From positions 14,973-78,972 of the forward strand of contig CAVXZE010000008.1 in the NCBI GenBank assembly GCA_963766175.1: a stretch of 64,000 bases of DNA. The letters are read 5' to 3'. Under the pieces are notes generated by a model, which saw nothing but the letters and a program-made list of their open reading frames with translations, was not told the DNA's origin and ran no database searches. Every line of letters begins with the position of its first letter. The first letter of the stretch is position 1. Position numbers and translations under genes: made by a program. Source of the stretch: CAVXZE01 sp963766175. GTDB lineage: Bacteria > Myxococcota_A > UBA9160 > UBA6930. Shown piece by piece: positions 8,400 through 16,946 of the stretch.

Positions 8400-9154
8400 G
8401 AGGCGCTTCCGCCCTCTCCCCGCACCTGGGCGCTGATCCGACCGTAGCGTCGCTCACGAGACTGGTAATCGAGGATCGCCGCTTCGAGATCGTCCCGGTC
8501 GAAGTCCGGCCACATCAGGTCGGTCACATGGATCTCCGCGTAGGCGAGCTGCCAGAGCAGAAAGTTCGAGACGCGCCGCTCGTTTCCAGTTCGAATCAGA
8601 AGATCGACGTCCGGCATCTCCGGATTGTCGAGGTACCGGGCGAATCCCATCTCGTCGAGGGAATCCGGATCCACCTTGCCGAGATCGTGATCTTTGAGCA
8701 GCCGGCGCACCGCCCCGACGATCTCCCCGCGGCCCCCGTAGGAAAGGGCGAAGGTCAGGCGCATCGAGCGATTGCCGCTGGTGGCCTCGATGGCCTGGTC
8801 CAGGGTGGAGAGAACGTGGGAGGGCAGGCGATCGCGGTTGCCGATCATCTGGATGCGAATGCCGTTCTCGATGGCATCCGGAAGCTCGCTCTCGAAGAAC
8901 TCCTCGGGGAGCGTCATCAGCTCGTCGACCTCGAGCTTGGGACGGTTCCAGTTCTCCGAGGAGAAGGCGAACAGCGTCAGCCAGGAGACACCCAGGTCCC
9001 GGGCCGCGCGAACGACCCTGCGGACGGCATCCACCCCCGCGTGGTGCCCGTCCGTTCTCGCGAGTCCCCGCTCCTCGGCCCAGCGCCCGTTACCGTCCAT
9101 GATGACGGCGATGTGGCGCGGAATCGCCTCCGGACGGATGCTGCCCTCCCCCAT
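8396..9154 (-). CDS. uppS: Isoprenyl transferase (undecaprenyl diphosphate synthase)
   Basis: This cis-prenyltransferase extends farnesyl diphosphate with isopentenyl diphosphate to the C55 carrier of cell-wall synthesis. It is 252 residues long with HIAVIMDGNGRWAEERG at the N-terminus (catalytic Asp in MDGNGRW), LTLFAFSSENWNRP, and the C-terminal DLLIRTGNERRVSNFLLWQLAYAE. It lies three bases after frr and overlaps dxr. The exact chain length of the product cannot be read from the sequence. Confidence 0.95.
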   Translation of the reverse strand: MGEGSIRPEAIPRHIAVIMDGNGRWAEERGLARTDGHHAGVDAVRRVVRAARDLGVSWLTLFAFSSENWNRPKLEVDELMTLPEEFFESELPDAIENGIRIQMIGNRDRLPSHVLSTLDQAIEATSGNRSMRLTFALSYGGRGEIVGAVRRLLKDHDLGKVDPDSLDEMGFARYLDNPEMPDVDLLIRTGNERRVSNFLLWQLAYAEIHVTDLMWPDFDRDDLEAAILDYQSRERRYGRISAQVRGEGGSAS

Positions 9155-9157
9155 GGG

Positions 9158-9727
9158 TCAGACCTGTAGGATCTCCTCTTCCTTCTGCCCCGTCATCTCG
9201 TCGAGCTTCTTGATCTTGCTGTCGGTGAGGTCCTGGATCGCCTTCTCGGCTCGGCGGCGCTCGTCCTCGGGTACCGATCCGTCCGACTCGAGATCCTTGA
9301 GCAGCGAGACCGCGCCCCGGCGCGCCTCGCGCACGCCGACCTTGTGATGCTCGGCGGATTTCTTGATCTGCTTGACCAGCTGCTGGCGCCGCTCCTCGGT
9401 CAGCGCCGGGATGGGGATCCGCACCAGCTTGCCGTCGTTGTTCGGAGTCAGGCCCAGATCCGCCTTCAGGATCGCCCGCTCGATCTCGCCGAGCGCCCCC
9501 TTGTCGTATGGGGAGATCACGATCAGTCGCGGATCGGGAGCACTCAGGTTGGCGAGCTGGTTGAGGGGGGTCGGGGTGCCGTAGTAGTCGACCTGGACTC
9601 CGTCGAGGATGGCGGGATTCGCCCGGCCGGTGCGAACCTTCTGGAGATCGATGCGGAAGCTCCGGATGGACTTCTCCATGGCCTCCTTGGCCTCGTCGAG
9701 AACCAGCGCGACGTCTTCCTCCGACAT
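9158..9727 (-). CDS. frr: Ribosome recycling factor
   Basis: RRF splits post-termination ribosomes together with EF-G. The 189-residue length is typical (about 185). The three-helix bundle is preceded by KVRTGRANPAILDGVQVDYYGTPTPLNQLANLS and DPRLIVISPYDKGALGEIERAI, then IPALTEERRQQLVKQIKK, all classical RRF signatures. It lies ten bases downstream of pyrH in the canonical tsf-pyrH-frr-uppS order. The start is ATG at 9727. Confidence 0.97.
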   Translation of the reverse strand: MSEEDVALVLDEAKEAMEKSIRSFRIDLQKVRTGRANPAILDGVQVDYYGTPTPLNQLANLSAPDPRLIVISPYDKGALGEIERAILKADLGLTPNNDGKLVRIPIPALTEERRQQLVKQIKKSAEHHKVGVREARRGAVSLLKDLESDGSVPEDERRRAEKAIQDLTDSKIKKLDEMTGQKEEEILQV

Positions 9728-9737
9728 GGATCTCCCT

Positions 9738-10451
9738 TTAGCCGCTCACCGTGGTTCCAATCGCCTCACCGGCGACCACCTTGCGAATGTTCCCAGGCGC
9801 AGTCATGTCGAACACGATGATCGGGAGATCGTTCTCCCGGCATACCGCGATCGCCGCCTGGTCCATGAACTGCAGATTCTCGCGAACCGCCTCGTCGTGG
9901 GTGAGCCGCTTGTACCGAACCGCGTCGGCGTTGTTCTCGGGATCGGCGTTGTAGACCCCGTCCACCTTCGTCGCCTTCAGGACCGCGTCGGCGTGAACCT
10001 CCGCTGCGCGAAGGGCAGCGGCCGTGTCTGTGGTAAAGTAGGGGTTCCCGGTCCCTCCGGCGAAGATCACCGTCCGACCCTTCTCGAGGTGACGGATTGC
10101 CCTTCGCCGGATGTACGGCTCCGCGAGCTCGCGGATCTCGATCGCCGTCAGCACCCGGGTGCTCAGTCCAACCCGTTCCAGCGCGTCCTGAAGCGCCATT
10201 CCGTTCATCACACTGGCCAGCATCCCCATGTAGTCGGCGGCGGCGCGGTCCATCCCTTCGTTCGCTGCGGCGATTCCCCGAATGATGTTGCCGCCGCCGA
10301 TCACGATGCCGATCTCCGCCCCGAGCGTGTGCACCTCGCGCATCTCCTCGGCGAGGGCCCGGATCACACTGGGACTGATGCCGAAGCCGCCCTCCCCGGC
10401 GAGAACCTCGCCGGAGAGCTTGAGGATCACGCGCCGGTACGGGGATTTCAT
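9738..10451 (-). CDS. pyrH: UMP kinase
   Basis: PyrH phosphorylates UMP to UDP using ATP. It belongs to the amino-acid kinase fold and is a cytoplasmic hexamer, with GTP and UTP control known in the family. The 237 residues contain VILKLSGEVLAGEGGFGI, GIVIGGGNIIRG, DYMGMLASVMNGMALQDALE, VIFAGGTGNPYFTTDTAAALRAAE and KATKVDGVYNADP, which are the standard UMPK motifs. Its ATG start overlaps the tsf TGA (ATGA), indicating coupled translation with EF-Ts. Confidence 0.97.
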   Translation of the reverse strand: MKSPYRRVILKLSGEVLAGEGGFGISPSVIRALAEEMREVHTLGAEIGIVIGGGNIIRGIAAANEGMDRAAADYMGMLASVMNGMALQDALERVGLSTRVLTAIEIRELAEPYIRRRAIRHLEKGRTVIFAGGTGNPYFTTDTAAALRAAEVHADAVLKATKVDGVYNADPENNADAVRYKRLTHDEAVRENLQFMDQAAIAVCRENDLPIIVFDMTAPGNIRKVVAGEAIGTTVSG

Positions 10452-11323
10452 TCGCTCACGCTCTCACCCAGCTTGAAACGCACGAAGGAGCTGATCGCAA
10501 CCGGGCTCGCGAGCTGGCCACCGACCTCCTCCAGCAACTGCTTCAGGCTCTTGTCGGGATCCTTGACGAAGCTCTGCTCGAGCAGACACACCTCTCCGTA
10601 GTACTTCTTGACGCGCCCCTCGACGATCTTGTCGATCACCTTGGCGGGCTTTCCCTCCTGCTCCGCCTGGCGGCGGAAGAGATTCTTCTCCCTCTCGATC
10701 AGTTCCTGGGGAACCCCATCCCGGTCCACCGCGACCGGACTCGGGTCCGCCGCCGCCACGTGCATGGCGAGATCCTTGGCCAGAACGTCGAGCGCTTCGC
10801 CAGAGGCTTCCGTCGCCAGCCCGACCACGACGCCGAGCTTGCCTCCCGCGTGGACGTAGCCGCCCACCATTCCGCTGCCCTCCACGGCGATCCGCTCACA
10901 ACGGTTGAGGAGGATGTTCTCGCCCATTTTGCCGATGGCGGCGGAAATCTTCTCGCTGACCTTCTCGCCTCCTACGGTGGCATCGAGAAGAACTTCGCGG
11001 CCGTCGATTCCGGCGTCTTCGACCAGGCTCTTCGCCAGGGAGGCGGCCAGCGCCTGGAAGTCCGGAGTCTTGGCCACGAAGTCGGTCTCGCAGCCGAGTT
11101 CGACGATGCCGGCGACTCGGTCCCCGAGTGAGATGGCCACCGTACCCTCGCTGGTCGCGCGACCCGAACGCTTGACCGCCTTGGCCAGGCCGCGCTCCCG
11201 CAGCACCTCGATCGCCTTGTCGGCGTCACCGTCGGCTTCGCCGAGCGCCTTCTTGCATTCCATCATCCCCGCGCCGGTACGATCCCGAAGCGCCTTGACC
11301 GCCTTCGCGGTGATCTCTGCCAC
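10448..11323 (-). CDS. tsf: Translation elongation factor Ts
   Basis: EF-Ts is the nucleotide exchange factor of EF-Tu. The 291-residue protein has the UBA-like N-terminus AEITAKAVKALRDRTGAGMMECKKAL and the core motif EGTVAISLGDRVAGIVELGCETDFVAK. I prefer the GTG at 11323 (giving MAEITA), because GGAG lies eight bases upstream. An in-frame GTG at 11332 would add three residues. It follows rpsB by about 100 bases, as usual. Confidence 0.95.
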   Translation of the reverse strand: MAEITAKAVKALRDRTGAGMMECKKALGEADGDADKAIEVLRERGLAKAVKRSGRATSEGTVAISLGDRVAGIVELGCETDFVAKTPDFQALAASLAKSLVEDAGIDGREVLLDATVGGEKVSEKISAAIGKMGENILLNRCERIAVEGSGMVGGYVHAGGKLGVVVGLATEASGEALDVLAKDLAMHVAAADPSPVAVDRDGVPQELIEREKNLFRRQAEQEGKPAKVIDKIVEGRVKKYYGEVCLLEQSFVKDPDKSLKQLLEEVGGQLASPVAISSFVRFKLGESVSE

Positions 11324-11422
11324 CTCAAACACTCCTTTTCGGGGATGACGGCGTCGCGGCTCGATCGCTTCGCCACCCCTCCCTCTGCCACTCGACTTGG
11401 GACCGCCTCCGCGCTCCTCTCC

Positions 11423-12763
11423 TCAATCCTTGGGCGTCTCGGGCTCCTCGGCCGGCGCAGCGCTCGGCTCCACCACTGCCTCGGGCTCCTCGGCCGGTGA
11501 AGCGCTCGGCTCCACCGCTGCCTCGGGCTCCGCGGCCGGTGCAGCGCTCGGCTCCACCGCTGCCTCGGGCTCCGCGACCGGCGCAGCGCTCGACTCCACC
11601 ACTGCCTCGGGCTCCGCGGCCGGTGCAGCGCTCGGCTCCACCGCTGCCTCGGGCTCCGCGACCGGAGCAGCGCTCGACTCCACCACTGCCTCGGGCTCCG
11701 CGACCGGCGCAGCGCTCTCTCTCGGCCGGCTGCGGGGGCTCACGGCCACTACGGCGTCCTGCTCGGCCTTGGCCCCCGGCTTTCCCTCGCCTTCCCCCCG
11801 GTCTCGGCGCGGGCGCGACGAATGGGTGCCCCCGGTGCGGGATCCGGCGCGGCGACCCGGAGTCGTCGCCTTGATGTCCACGACCCGCCGGCCGGTGCCG
11901 GGTACAGTCTCGGCGACAGGGGCGGCGGCCGCCTTCTCGGATACCTCGGCCCGGATGCGCTCGTCGAAGAGCACTGCCCCCTCGACACAGGCATCTGCGA
12001 CCAGGCCGCAGTAGAGATCGATTGCGCGGATCGCGTCGTCGTTGGCGGGAATTACGAAGTCGATTCCCTTCGGACTGCAGTTGCTGTCGACGATGGCGAT
12101 GATGGGAATCCCCAGACGCCCGGCCTCATTCACCGCGATGTGTTCCTTGTTGAGATCGATGATGAAGAGCGCGTCGGGAAGCCGCGTCATCTCCTTGATC
12201 CCTTCCAGCGACTTCCGGTACTTGGTGACGATCCGGTTGACCCGCGCGAGCTCCTTCTTCGAGAGCCCCGCGATCTTCTCCTCGTCTTCGAGCAGCTCGA
12301 GCTGCTCCTTGAAGCGCTCGATCGACTTCTTGACGGTGCGGAAGTTGGTGAGCATCCCGCCGAGCCAGCGATTGCTGACGTAGTACTGCTCCGCCCGCTG
12401 GGACTCCCGCTCGATCGGTCCTCGGGCCTGCCGCTTGGTGGCGACAAAGAGCACCTTGCCGCCCTGCGCGACCGTCTCGCGGATGAACTCGAGCGCCTCC
12501 TGGAAGCGCACCAGCGTCTCGTCGAGGTTGATGATGTGGATGCCGTTGCGGTTTCCGAAGATGAACGGCTTCATCTGCGGATCCCAGCGCCGCGTCTGAT
12601 GGCCGAAGTGAGCGCCGGTCTCCAGAAGCGATCGGATCGAGAGGCTCCGCCTCTCCAAGGGTTCCGCGGCGTCGGCGGCAGTGGCATCGGGAGTCGGAGG
12701 AGGCACCGACGCAGGGGCGTCGGGAGGGGTCAGGACGGACGGATCACCCGTCGTTTCGGACAT
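11423..12763 (-). CDS. rpsB: 30S ribosomal protein S2 with long repeat-bearing C-terminal tail
   Basis: S2 is a late-assembling small-subunit protein. The conserved domain begins near residue 41 (SIRSLLETGAHFGHQTRRW) and includes HIINLDETL, SNRWLGGMLTNFRTV and DALFIIDLNKEHIAVNEA, ending near residue 270. The full protein is about 446 residues against a usual 230-260. It has about 40 extra N-terminal residues rich in Pro and Ala. The tail has a basic segment (RRAGSRTGGTHSSRPRRDRG) and then seven 14-residue repeats of the type SAAPVAEPEAVVES. The start ATG at 12763 has AAGGAG six bases upstream, and the longer in-frame start is rejected. First gene of the rpsB-tsf-pyrH run. Confidence 0.95.
   Translation of the reverse strand: MSETTGDPSVLTPPDAPASVPPPTPDATAADAAEPLERRSLSIRSLLETGAHFGHQTRRWDPQMKPFIFGNRNGIHIINLDETLVRFQEALEFIRETVAQGGKVLFVATKRQARGPIERESQRAEQYYVSNRWLGGMLTNFRTVKKSIERFKEQLELLEDEEKIAGLSKKELARVNRIVTKYRKSLEGIKEMTRLPDALFIIDLNKEHIAVNEAGRLGIPIIAIVDSNCSPKGIDFVIPANDDAIRAIDLYCGLVADACVEGAVLFDERIRAEVSEKAAAAPVAETVPGTGRRVVDIKATTPGRRAGSRTGGTHSSRPRRDRGEGEGKPGAKAEQDAVVAVSPRSRPRESAAPVAEPEAVVESSAAPVAEPEAAVEPSAAPAAEPEAVVESSAAPVAEPEAAVEPSAAPAAEPEAAVEPSASPAEEPEAVVEPSAAPAEEPETPKD
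11426..11716 (-). repeat. Seven tandem 42-bp repeats encoding 14-residue units in RpsB
   Basis: Six full units and one shortened unit of a 42-bp sequence lie in frame at the 3' end of rpsB. They encode SAAP(V/A)(A/E)EPEA(V/A)VE(S/P). Units alternate between VVES and AVEP endings, suggesting duplication of a two-unit block. The region is acidic and Pro/Ala-rich and probably disordered. Such repeats are prone to change copy number between strains. Confidence 0.9.
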
Positions 12764-12913
12764 GCATTGCTCCTTCGCGGTTCGACGTCCGCTCCGGCCG
12801 TGATTCCCCACCCGGGCGCACCAAGCACACCCGGGACCGCAGAGGCGGTCCGGAACGTGTGAATTGACAAAGGGTTAGCAGACCGCCGGGGCTTTCACTA
12901 GCGGGGAGCGTCC

Positions 12914-12952
12914 AGCCCGCATTTCTCACCGGGTTGGCGAGAAATGCGGGCT
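12914..12952. terminator. Perfect 14-bp hairpin at the argJ stop codon
   Basis: AGCCCGCATTTCTC (12914-12927) and GAGAAATGCGGGCT (12939-12952) are perfect inverted repeats around an 11-base loop. The right arm abuts and contributes to the argJ stop (TAG, 12953-12951 on the minus strand). There is no T-run, so it is not a classical intrinsic terminator. It may still end argJ transcription or protect the 3' end. Similar AGCCCG elements occur at 30047, 5479 and 58655. Confidence 0.6.
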
Positions 12953-14132
12953 AGCTGGTGTACTCGGCGTTGATCCTCACGTAGTCGTAGGAGAGATCGC
13001 AGGTCCACAGGCTGGCGCAGCCCCGGCCGGTCGCCAGATCCACCCGGATCTCGATCTCCGGCTCGGCGAGCTTCTTCCCCGCCCGCGCCCGGGCGCGGGG
13101 TCCGGCCGATCCCCCCCGCCGAAAGACCGCGACGCCAGCCAGCCGGACCTCTGCACGCTCCAGGTTGATCCGAACCTCCCCGGCTCCCACCGTCTGGAGG
13201 ATCCGGCCCCAGTTCGGATCGCCTCCGAAGAGGGCCGTCTTCACCAGCATCGAGTTGCCGATGCGGCGGGCGGCGCGCTCCGCCTCGCTGCGCGTGCGGG
13301 CGCCCTCGACTAGGACCGTCACCAGCTTGGTCGCACCCTCTCCATCCCGGGCGAGGTCGCGGGAGAGATCGGTGCAGACAGCGAGCAAGGCGTCGGCGAG
13401 GGCACGGGCGCCCGGGCTCCGCGGGCCTCGTAGCGGCGCCCCGCCAGCGACCCCGTTCGCCAGCAGCAGGACCGTGTCACTGGTGGACGTCTCCCCATCG
13501 ATGCTCACCCGGTTGAAGGTCTCCTCCACCGTCGTCCGCAGCAGTCGGCGCAGGAAGGGGGCCGCCACCGGGGCGTCGGTCAGCAGGAAGGCGAGCATGG
13601 TGGCCATGCGCGGCTCGATCATTCCCGAGCCCTTGGCGATCCCAGCCACGGTCACCAAGCGGCCGCCCACCCGCACACGCCGGGAGGCGAGCTTCGGGAA
13701 GGTGTCGGTGGTCATGATCGCCCGGGCCGCTTCGCCCAGGCCTTCGGGAGCCAGCGCCTCCCGGGCCAGCAAGACCCCGGCGCGGATCTTGGCCAGGGGG
13801 ATGGGCTCGCCGATCACCCCGGTGGAGGCCACCAGCATCTCGTCGGGGGAGCAGCCGAGCGCGCGGGCCGCCATCTCGGTCATCGCCTCGGCCGTGCGCA
13901 GGCCCCGCGCCCCCATCGCGACATTGGAGATGCCGCTGTTCACGATCACGCCGCGCTTGCGGCCGGAGCGCAGACGCTGCTTCGTCAGCACCACCGGCGC
14001 CCCGGGCACGGTGGAGCGGGTGAAGACCCCGGCGGCCGTGGCGGGCACATCGCTCACGATCAGCCCGAGATCCGGATCCCGCTCCTTGATCCCGCAGCAG
14101 ACCCCGCTCGCCCGGAAGCCCGGAACCGTCAC
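12951..14132 (-). CDS. argJ: Bifunctional glutamate N-acetyltransferase / amino-acid acetyltransferase
   Basis: ArgJ transfers acetyl from N-acetylornithine to glutamate (and, in bifunctional forms, from acetyl-CoA) in arginine synthesis. The precursor self-cleaves before the Thr of KGSGMIEPRMATML, which is intact here. Other motifs are ASTGVIGEP, SIDGETSTSDT and the C-terminal DPNWGRI. The usual NSGNANACTG segment reads NSGISNVAMG, a notable divergence. I choose GTG at 14132, overlapping the secA TGA, which gives MTVPGFRASGV as in the family. A GTG at 14147 is an alternative. The length is about 393 residues. The secA-argJ pairing is known in deltaproteobacteria. Confidence 0.92.
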   Translation of the reverse strand: MTVPGFRASGVCCGIKERDPDLGLIVSDVPATAAGVFTRSTVPGAPVVLTKQRLRSGRKRGVIVNSGISNVAMGARGLRTAEAMTEMAARALGCSPDEMLVASTGVIGEPIPLAKIRAGVLLAREALAPEGLGEAARAIMTTDTFPKLASRRVRVGGRLVTVAGIAKGSGMIEPRMATMLAFLLTDAPVAAPFLRRLLRTTVEETFNRVSIDGETSTSDTVLLLANGVAGGAPLRGPRSPGARALADALLAVCTDLSRDLARDGEGATKLVTVLVEGARTRSEAERAARRIGNSMLVKTALFGGDPNWGRILQTVGAGEVRINLERAEVRLAGVAVFRRGGSAGPRARARAGKKLAEPEIEIRVDLATGRGCASLWTCDLSYDYVRINAEYTS

Positions 14133-16864
14133 GTTATGCCGCAGCACTTCTTGTATTTCTTGCCGCTACCGCAGGGACAGGGCGAATTGCGGCCCACCTT
14201 GCCGACCGTCGCAGCCTTCTTGCTTCCCGCCGGCGGACGGGGAAGGCCGGGCCGCTGCTCCGCGGCGCCCTCTGACGCGGCCGGCGGGGCGGACACGCGG
14301 CGCTCCTGCACGGGATCCGGTAGCTCGAATTTGAAGAGAATCTCGCTCACGTGCGAGTCGACGCGCTGGTTCATCTCCTCGAACAGGCCGAACCCCTCGC
14401 GCTGATACTCGATCTTGGGATCGCGCTGGGCGTAACCGCGCAGGCTCACGCCTTCGCGCAGGCCGTCCATGGCGTGGAGATGATCCTTCCACTGCCGGTC
14501 CAGAGTCTGCAGGACAATGCTGCGCTCGAAGTCGGCGAACCGGGGGTACCCCGACGTCGCGTACTCCTCGGCGATCGCGTCGCAGCGGCGCCGCTTCTCT
14601 TCGAGCACCTCGAGGAGCCGGTCGAATACCGCGCGGCCGACGCCATCCCGATCCCGCGCCGGCTTGCCACCCACCAGGAAGGGCTCCTGTCGGGGGTCGA
14701 AGGACACGCCCAACTGCGCCTCGACGGCCTTGGCCAGATTCACGAGGTCTTCCTCCTCCGGGTCCCCCTTGGCGGGCCAATAGCGCTCGAGCAGGTGCAC
14801 CACCTCGCCCTCGGCGACCTCGAGGATCTCGTCGTGGATCTCCTCGCGCGCCAGCACCTCCCGCCGCTTGCTGTAGAAGGCCTGACGCTGCTTGTTCATC
14901 ACGTTGTCGTAGTCGAGGAGATGCTTGCGGATGTCAAAGTTGCGGGACTCGACCTTCTTCTGGGCGTTCTCGATGGCCCGGGTGATCATCCGGTGCTCGA
15001 TCGCCTCGCCTTCCTCCAGACCGAGCCGCTCCATCCACGGCGTGATGCGCTCGGAGCCGAAGATCCGCAGCAGGTTGTCCTCAAGCGAGAGGAAGAACTG
15101 GCTCGAGCCCGGGTCTCCCTGGCGGCCGGAGCGACCCCGCAGCTGGTTGTCGATGCGCCGGCTCTCGTGCCGCTCGGTGCCGATGATGTGGACCCCACCC
15201 GCCGCAACGACCTCGGCGGCCTCCGCACGGCACTGGGCTTCGAACTCGGCGAGACGCACCGGGTAGTCCGGGTGCTCCCTCTCGCCCCCGCACTTCGCCA
15301 GGGCGAGGAACTCGGGGTTTCCTCCCAGCAGGATGTCGGTCCCGCGGCCGGCCATGTTGGTGGAGATGGTGACGGCGCCCTTTCGGCCGGCCTGGGCGAC
15401 GATCTCGGCCTCGCGTTCGTGCTGCTTCGCGTTGAGGACGTTGTGCTTGACGCCACGTTTGGCGAGCCGTCGCGAGAGCTTCTCGGAAGTCTCGATCGAG
15501 ATGGTACCCACCAGCATCGGCTGGCTTGCCTCGTGCCGCTCGCAGATCTCGTCGATCACCGCGCCGTACTTCTCGCGCTCGGTCTTGTACACCACGTCGG
15601 GCAGATCCTGGCGGATCATCGGCCGGTTGGTCGGAACGACCAGCACGTCGAGGTCGTAGATCTTCGCGAACTCGGGCGCCTCGGTGTCCGCCGTCCCGGT
15701 CATCCCGGCGAGCTTCTCGTACATCCGGAAGTAGTTCTGGAAGGTGACCGAGGCCAGGGTCTGGTTCTCGCTCTGGACCTGGATCCCCTCCTTGGCCTCG
15801 ACCGCCTGGTGCAGGCCGTCCGACCAGCGCCGGCCGGGCATCAGCCGTCCGGTGAACTCGTCGACGATGACCACCTCCTTGCGCCCGGTCTCTCCGGCCT
15901 GCACCACGTAGTCCACGTCCCGCTTCTTCAATGTGTGGGCGCTGAGGGCCTGGTTCGCCGCGTGAAGCACGGGCAGCATCTCGGGGGCGTAGAGGTTCTC
16001 GATGCTCAGCAGCTCCTCGACCTTGCGAATTCCCTCGTCGGTGAGCGTCGCGTTGTGGTGTTCCTCGTCGACCCAATAGTCCCCGGTCTCCTCGATGTCC
16101 TTCTTGGGATCGGCCTTGGCGCCGGCCTTGAGCCGGGGGATCAGCTGATTCGCGACGGAGTAGAGGCGGGTGTTCTCCTCGGAGGGCCCCGAGATGATCA
16201 GCGGTGTCCGGGCTTCGTCGATCAAGATCGAGTCGACCTCGTCGACGATCGCGAAGTTGAGCTCTCGTTGTACGCAGGACTCGACGCTCGGCTTCATGTT
16301 GTCCCGCAGGTAGTCGAAGCCGAACTCGTTGTTGGTTCCGTAGGTGACGTCCGCGGCGTAGCTCTCCTTGCGTTCCGCCTCGGAGAGATCGTGGAGGATC
16401 ACGCCGACGGAGAGGCCCAGGAAGCGGTGGATCTCTCCCATCCACTCGGCGTGGAAGCGGGCCAGGTAGTCGTTCACGGTGACGACGTGAACACCGTGAC
16501 CGGTGAGCGCGTTCAGATAGGAGGGCAGGGTCGCGACGAAGGTCTTCCCTTCGCCGGTCTTCATCTCCGCGATCTTGCCCTCGTGGAGCACGATCCCCCC
16601 GAGCAGCTGCACGTCGAAGTGGCGCTTGCCGATGGCCCGCTTCATGGCCTCGCGAACCGTGGCGAAGGTCTCCGGGATCAAATCGTCGAGGGGCTCCCCG
16701 TTCTCCAGGCGCTGCCGGAACTCCCCCGTCCGGGCGCGGAGCGCCACGTCGGAGAGAGCGGCGGCCTCGGGCTCCAACCGGTTGATCCGCTCGACAAGGG
16801 GAATCAGCCGCTTGAGCTCGCGGTCGTTCTTGGTGCCGATGATCTTTCGGACGAAATTCAGCAT
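14129..16864 (-). CDS. secA: Preprotein translocase ATPase SecA
   Basis: SecA drives post-translational export through SecYEG. The protein has 911 residues, full length. The Walker A is MKTGEGKT, Walker B lies in AIVDEVDSILIDEARTPLIISG, and the helicase motif TNMAGRGTDILLGGNPE and the preprotein cross-linking domain are visible. The C-terminus ends CPCGSGKKYKKCCG, the zinc site that binds SecB or ribosomes. The start is ATG at 16864. The stop overlaps argJ. Confidence 0.97.
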   Translation of the reverse strand: MLNFVRKIIGTKNDRELKRLIPLVERINRLEPEAAALSDVALRARTGEFRQRLENGEPLDDLIPETFATVREAMKRAIGKRHFDVQLLGGIVLHEGKIAEMKTGEGKTFVATLPSYLNALTGHGVHVVTVNDYLARFHAEWMGEIHRFLGLSVGVILHDLSEAERKESYAADVTYGTNNEFGFDYLRDNMKPSVESCVQRELNFAIVDEVDSILIDEARTPLIISGPSEENTRLYSVANQLIPRLKAGAKADPKKDIEETGDYWVDEEHHNATLTDEGIRKVEELLSIENLYAPEMLPVLHAANQALSAHTLKKRDVDYVVQAGETGRKEVVIVDEFTGRLMPGRRWSDGLHQAVEAKEGIQVQSENQTLASVTFQNYFRMYEKLAGMTGTADTEAPEFAKIYDLDVLVVPTNRPMIRQDLPDVVYKTEREKYGAVIDEICERHEASQPMLVGTISIETSEKLSRRLAKRGVKHNVLNAKQHEREAEIVAQAGRKGAVTISTNMAGRGTDILLGGNPEFLALAKCGGEREHPDYPVRLAEFEAQCRAEAAEVVAAGGVHIIGTERHESRRIDNQLRGRSGRQGDPGSSQFFLSLEDNLLRIFGSERITPWMERLGLEEGEAIEHRMITRAIENAQKKVESRNFDIRKHLLDYDNVMNKQRQAFYSKRREVLAREEIHDEILEVAEGEVVHLLERYWPAKGDPEEEDLVNLAKAVEAQLGVSFDPRQEPFLVGGKPARDRDGVGRAVFDRLLEVLEEKRRRCDAIAEEYATSGYPRFADFERSIVLQTLDRQWKDHLHAMDGLREGVSLRGYAQRDPKIEYQREGFGLFEEMNQRVDSHVSEILFKFELPDPVQERRVSAPPAASEGAAEQRPGLPRPPAGSKKAATVGKVGRNSPCPCGSGKKYKKCCGIT

Positions 16865-16946
16865 CGCGGGAAGTCGGATCTCCCCTTCGAAGAAGGCCTC
16901 GGAACGGCGATTCCGAATGTACGGGAGGGCACCCTGGGGGGCAAAT

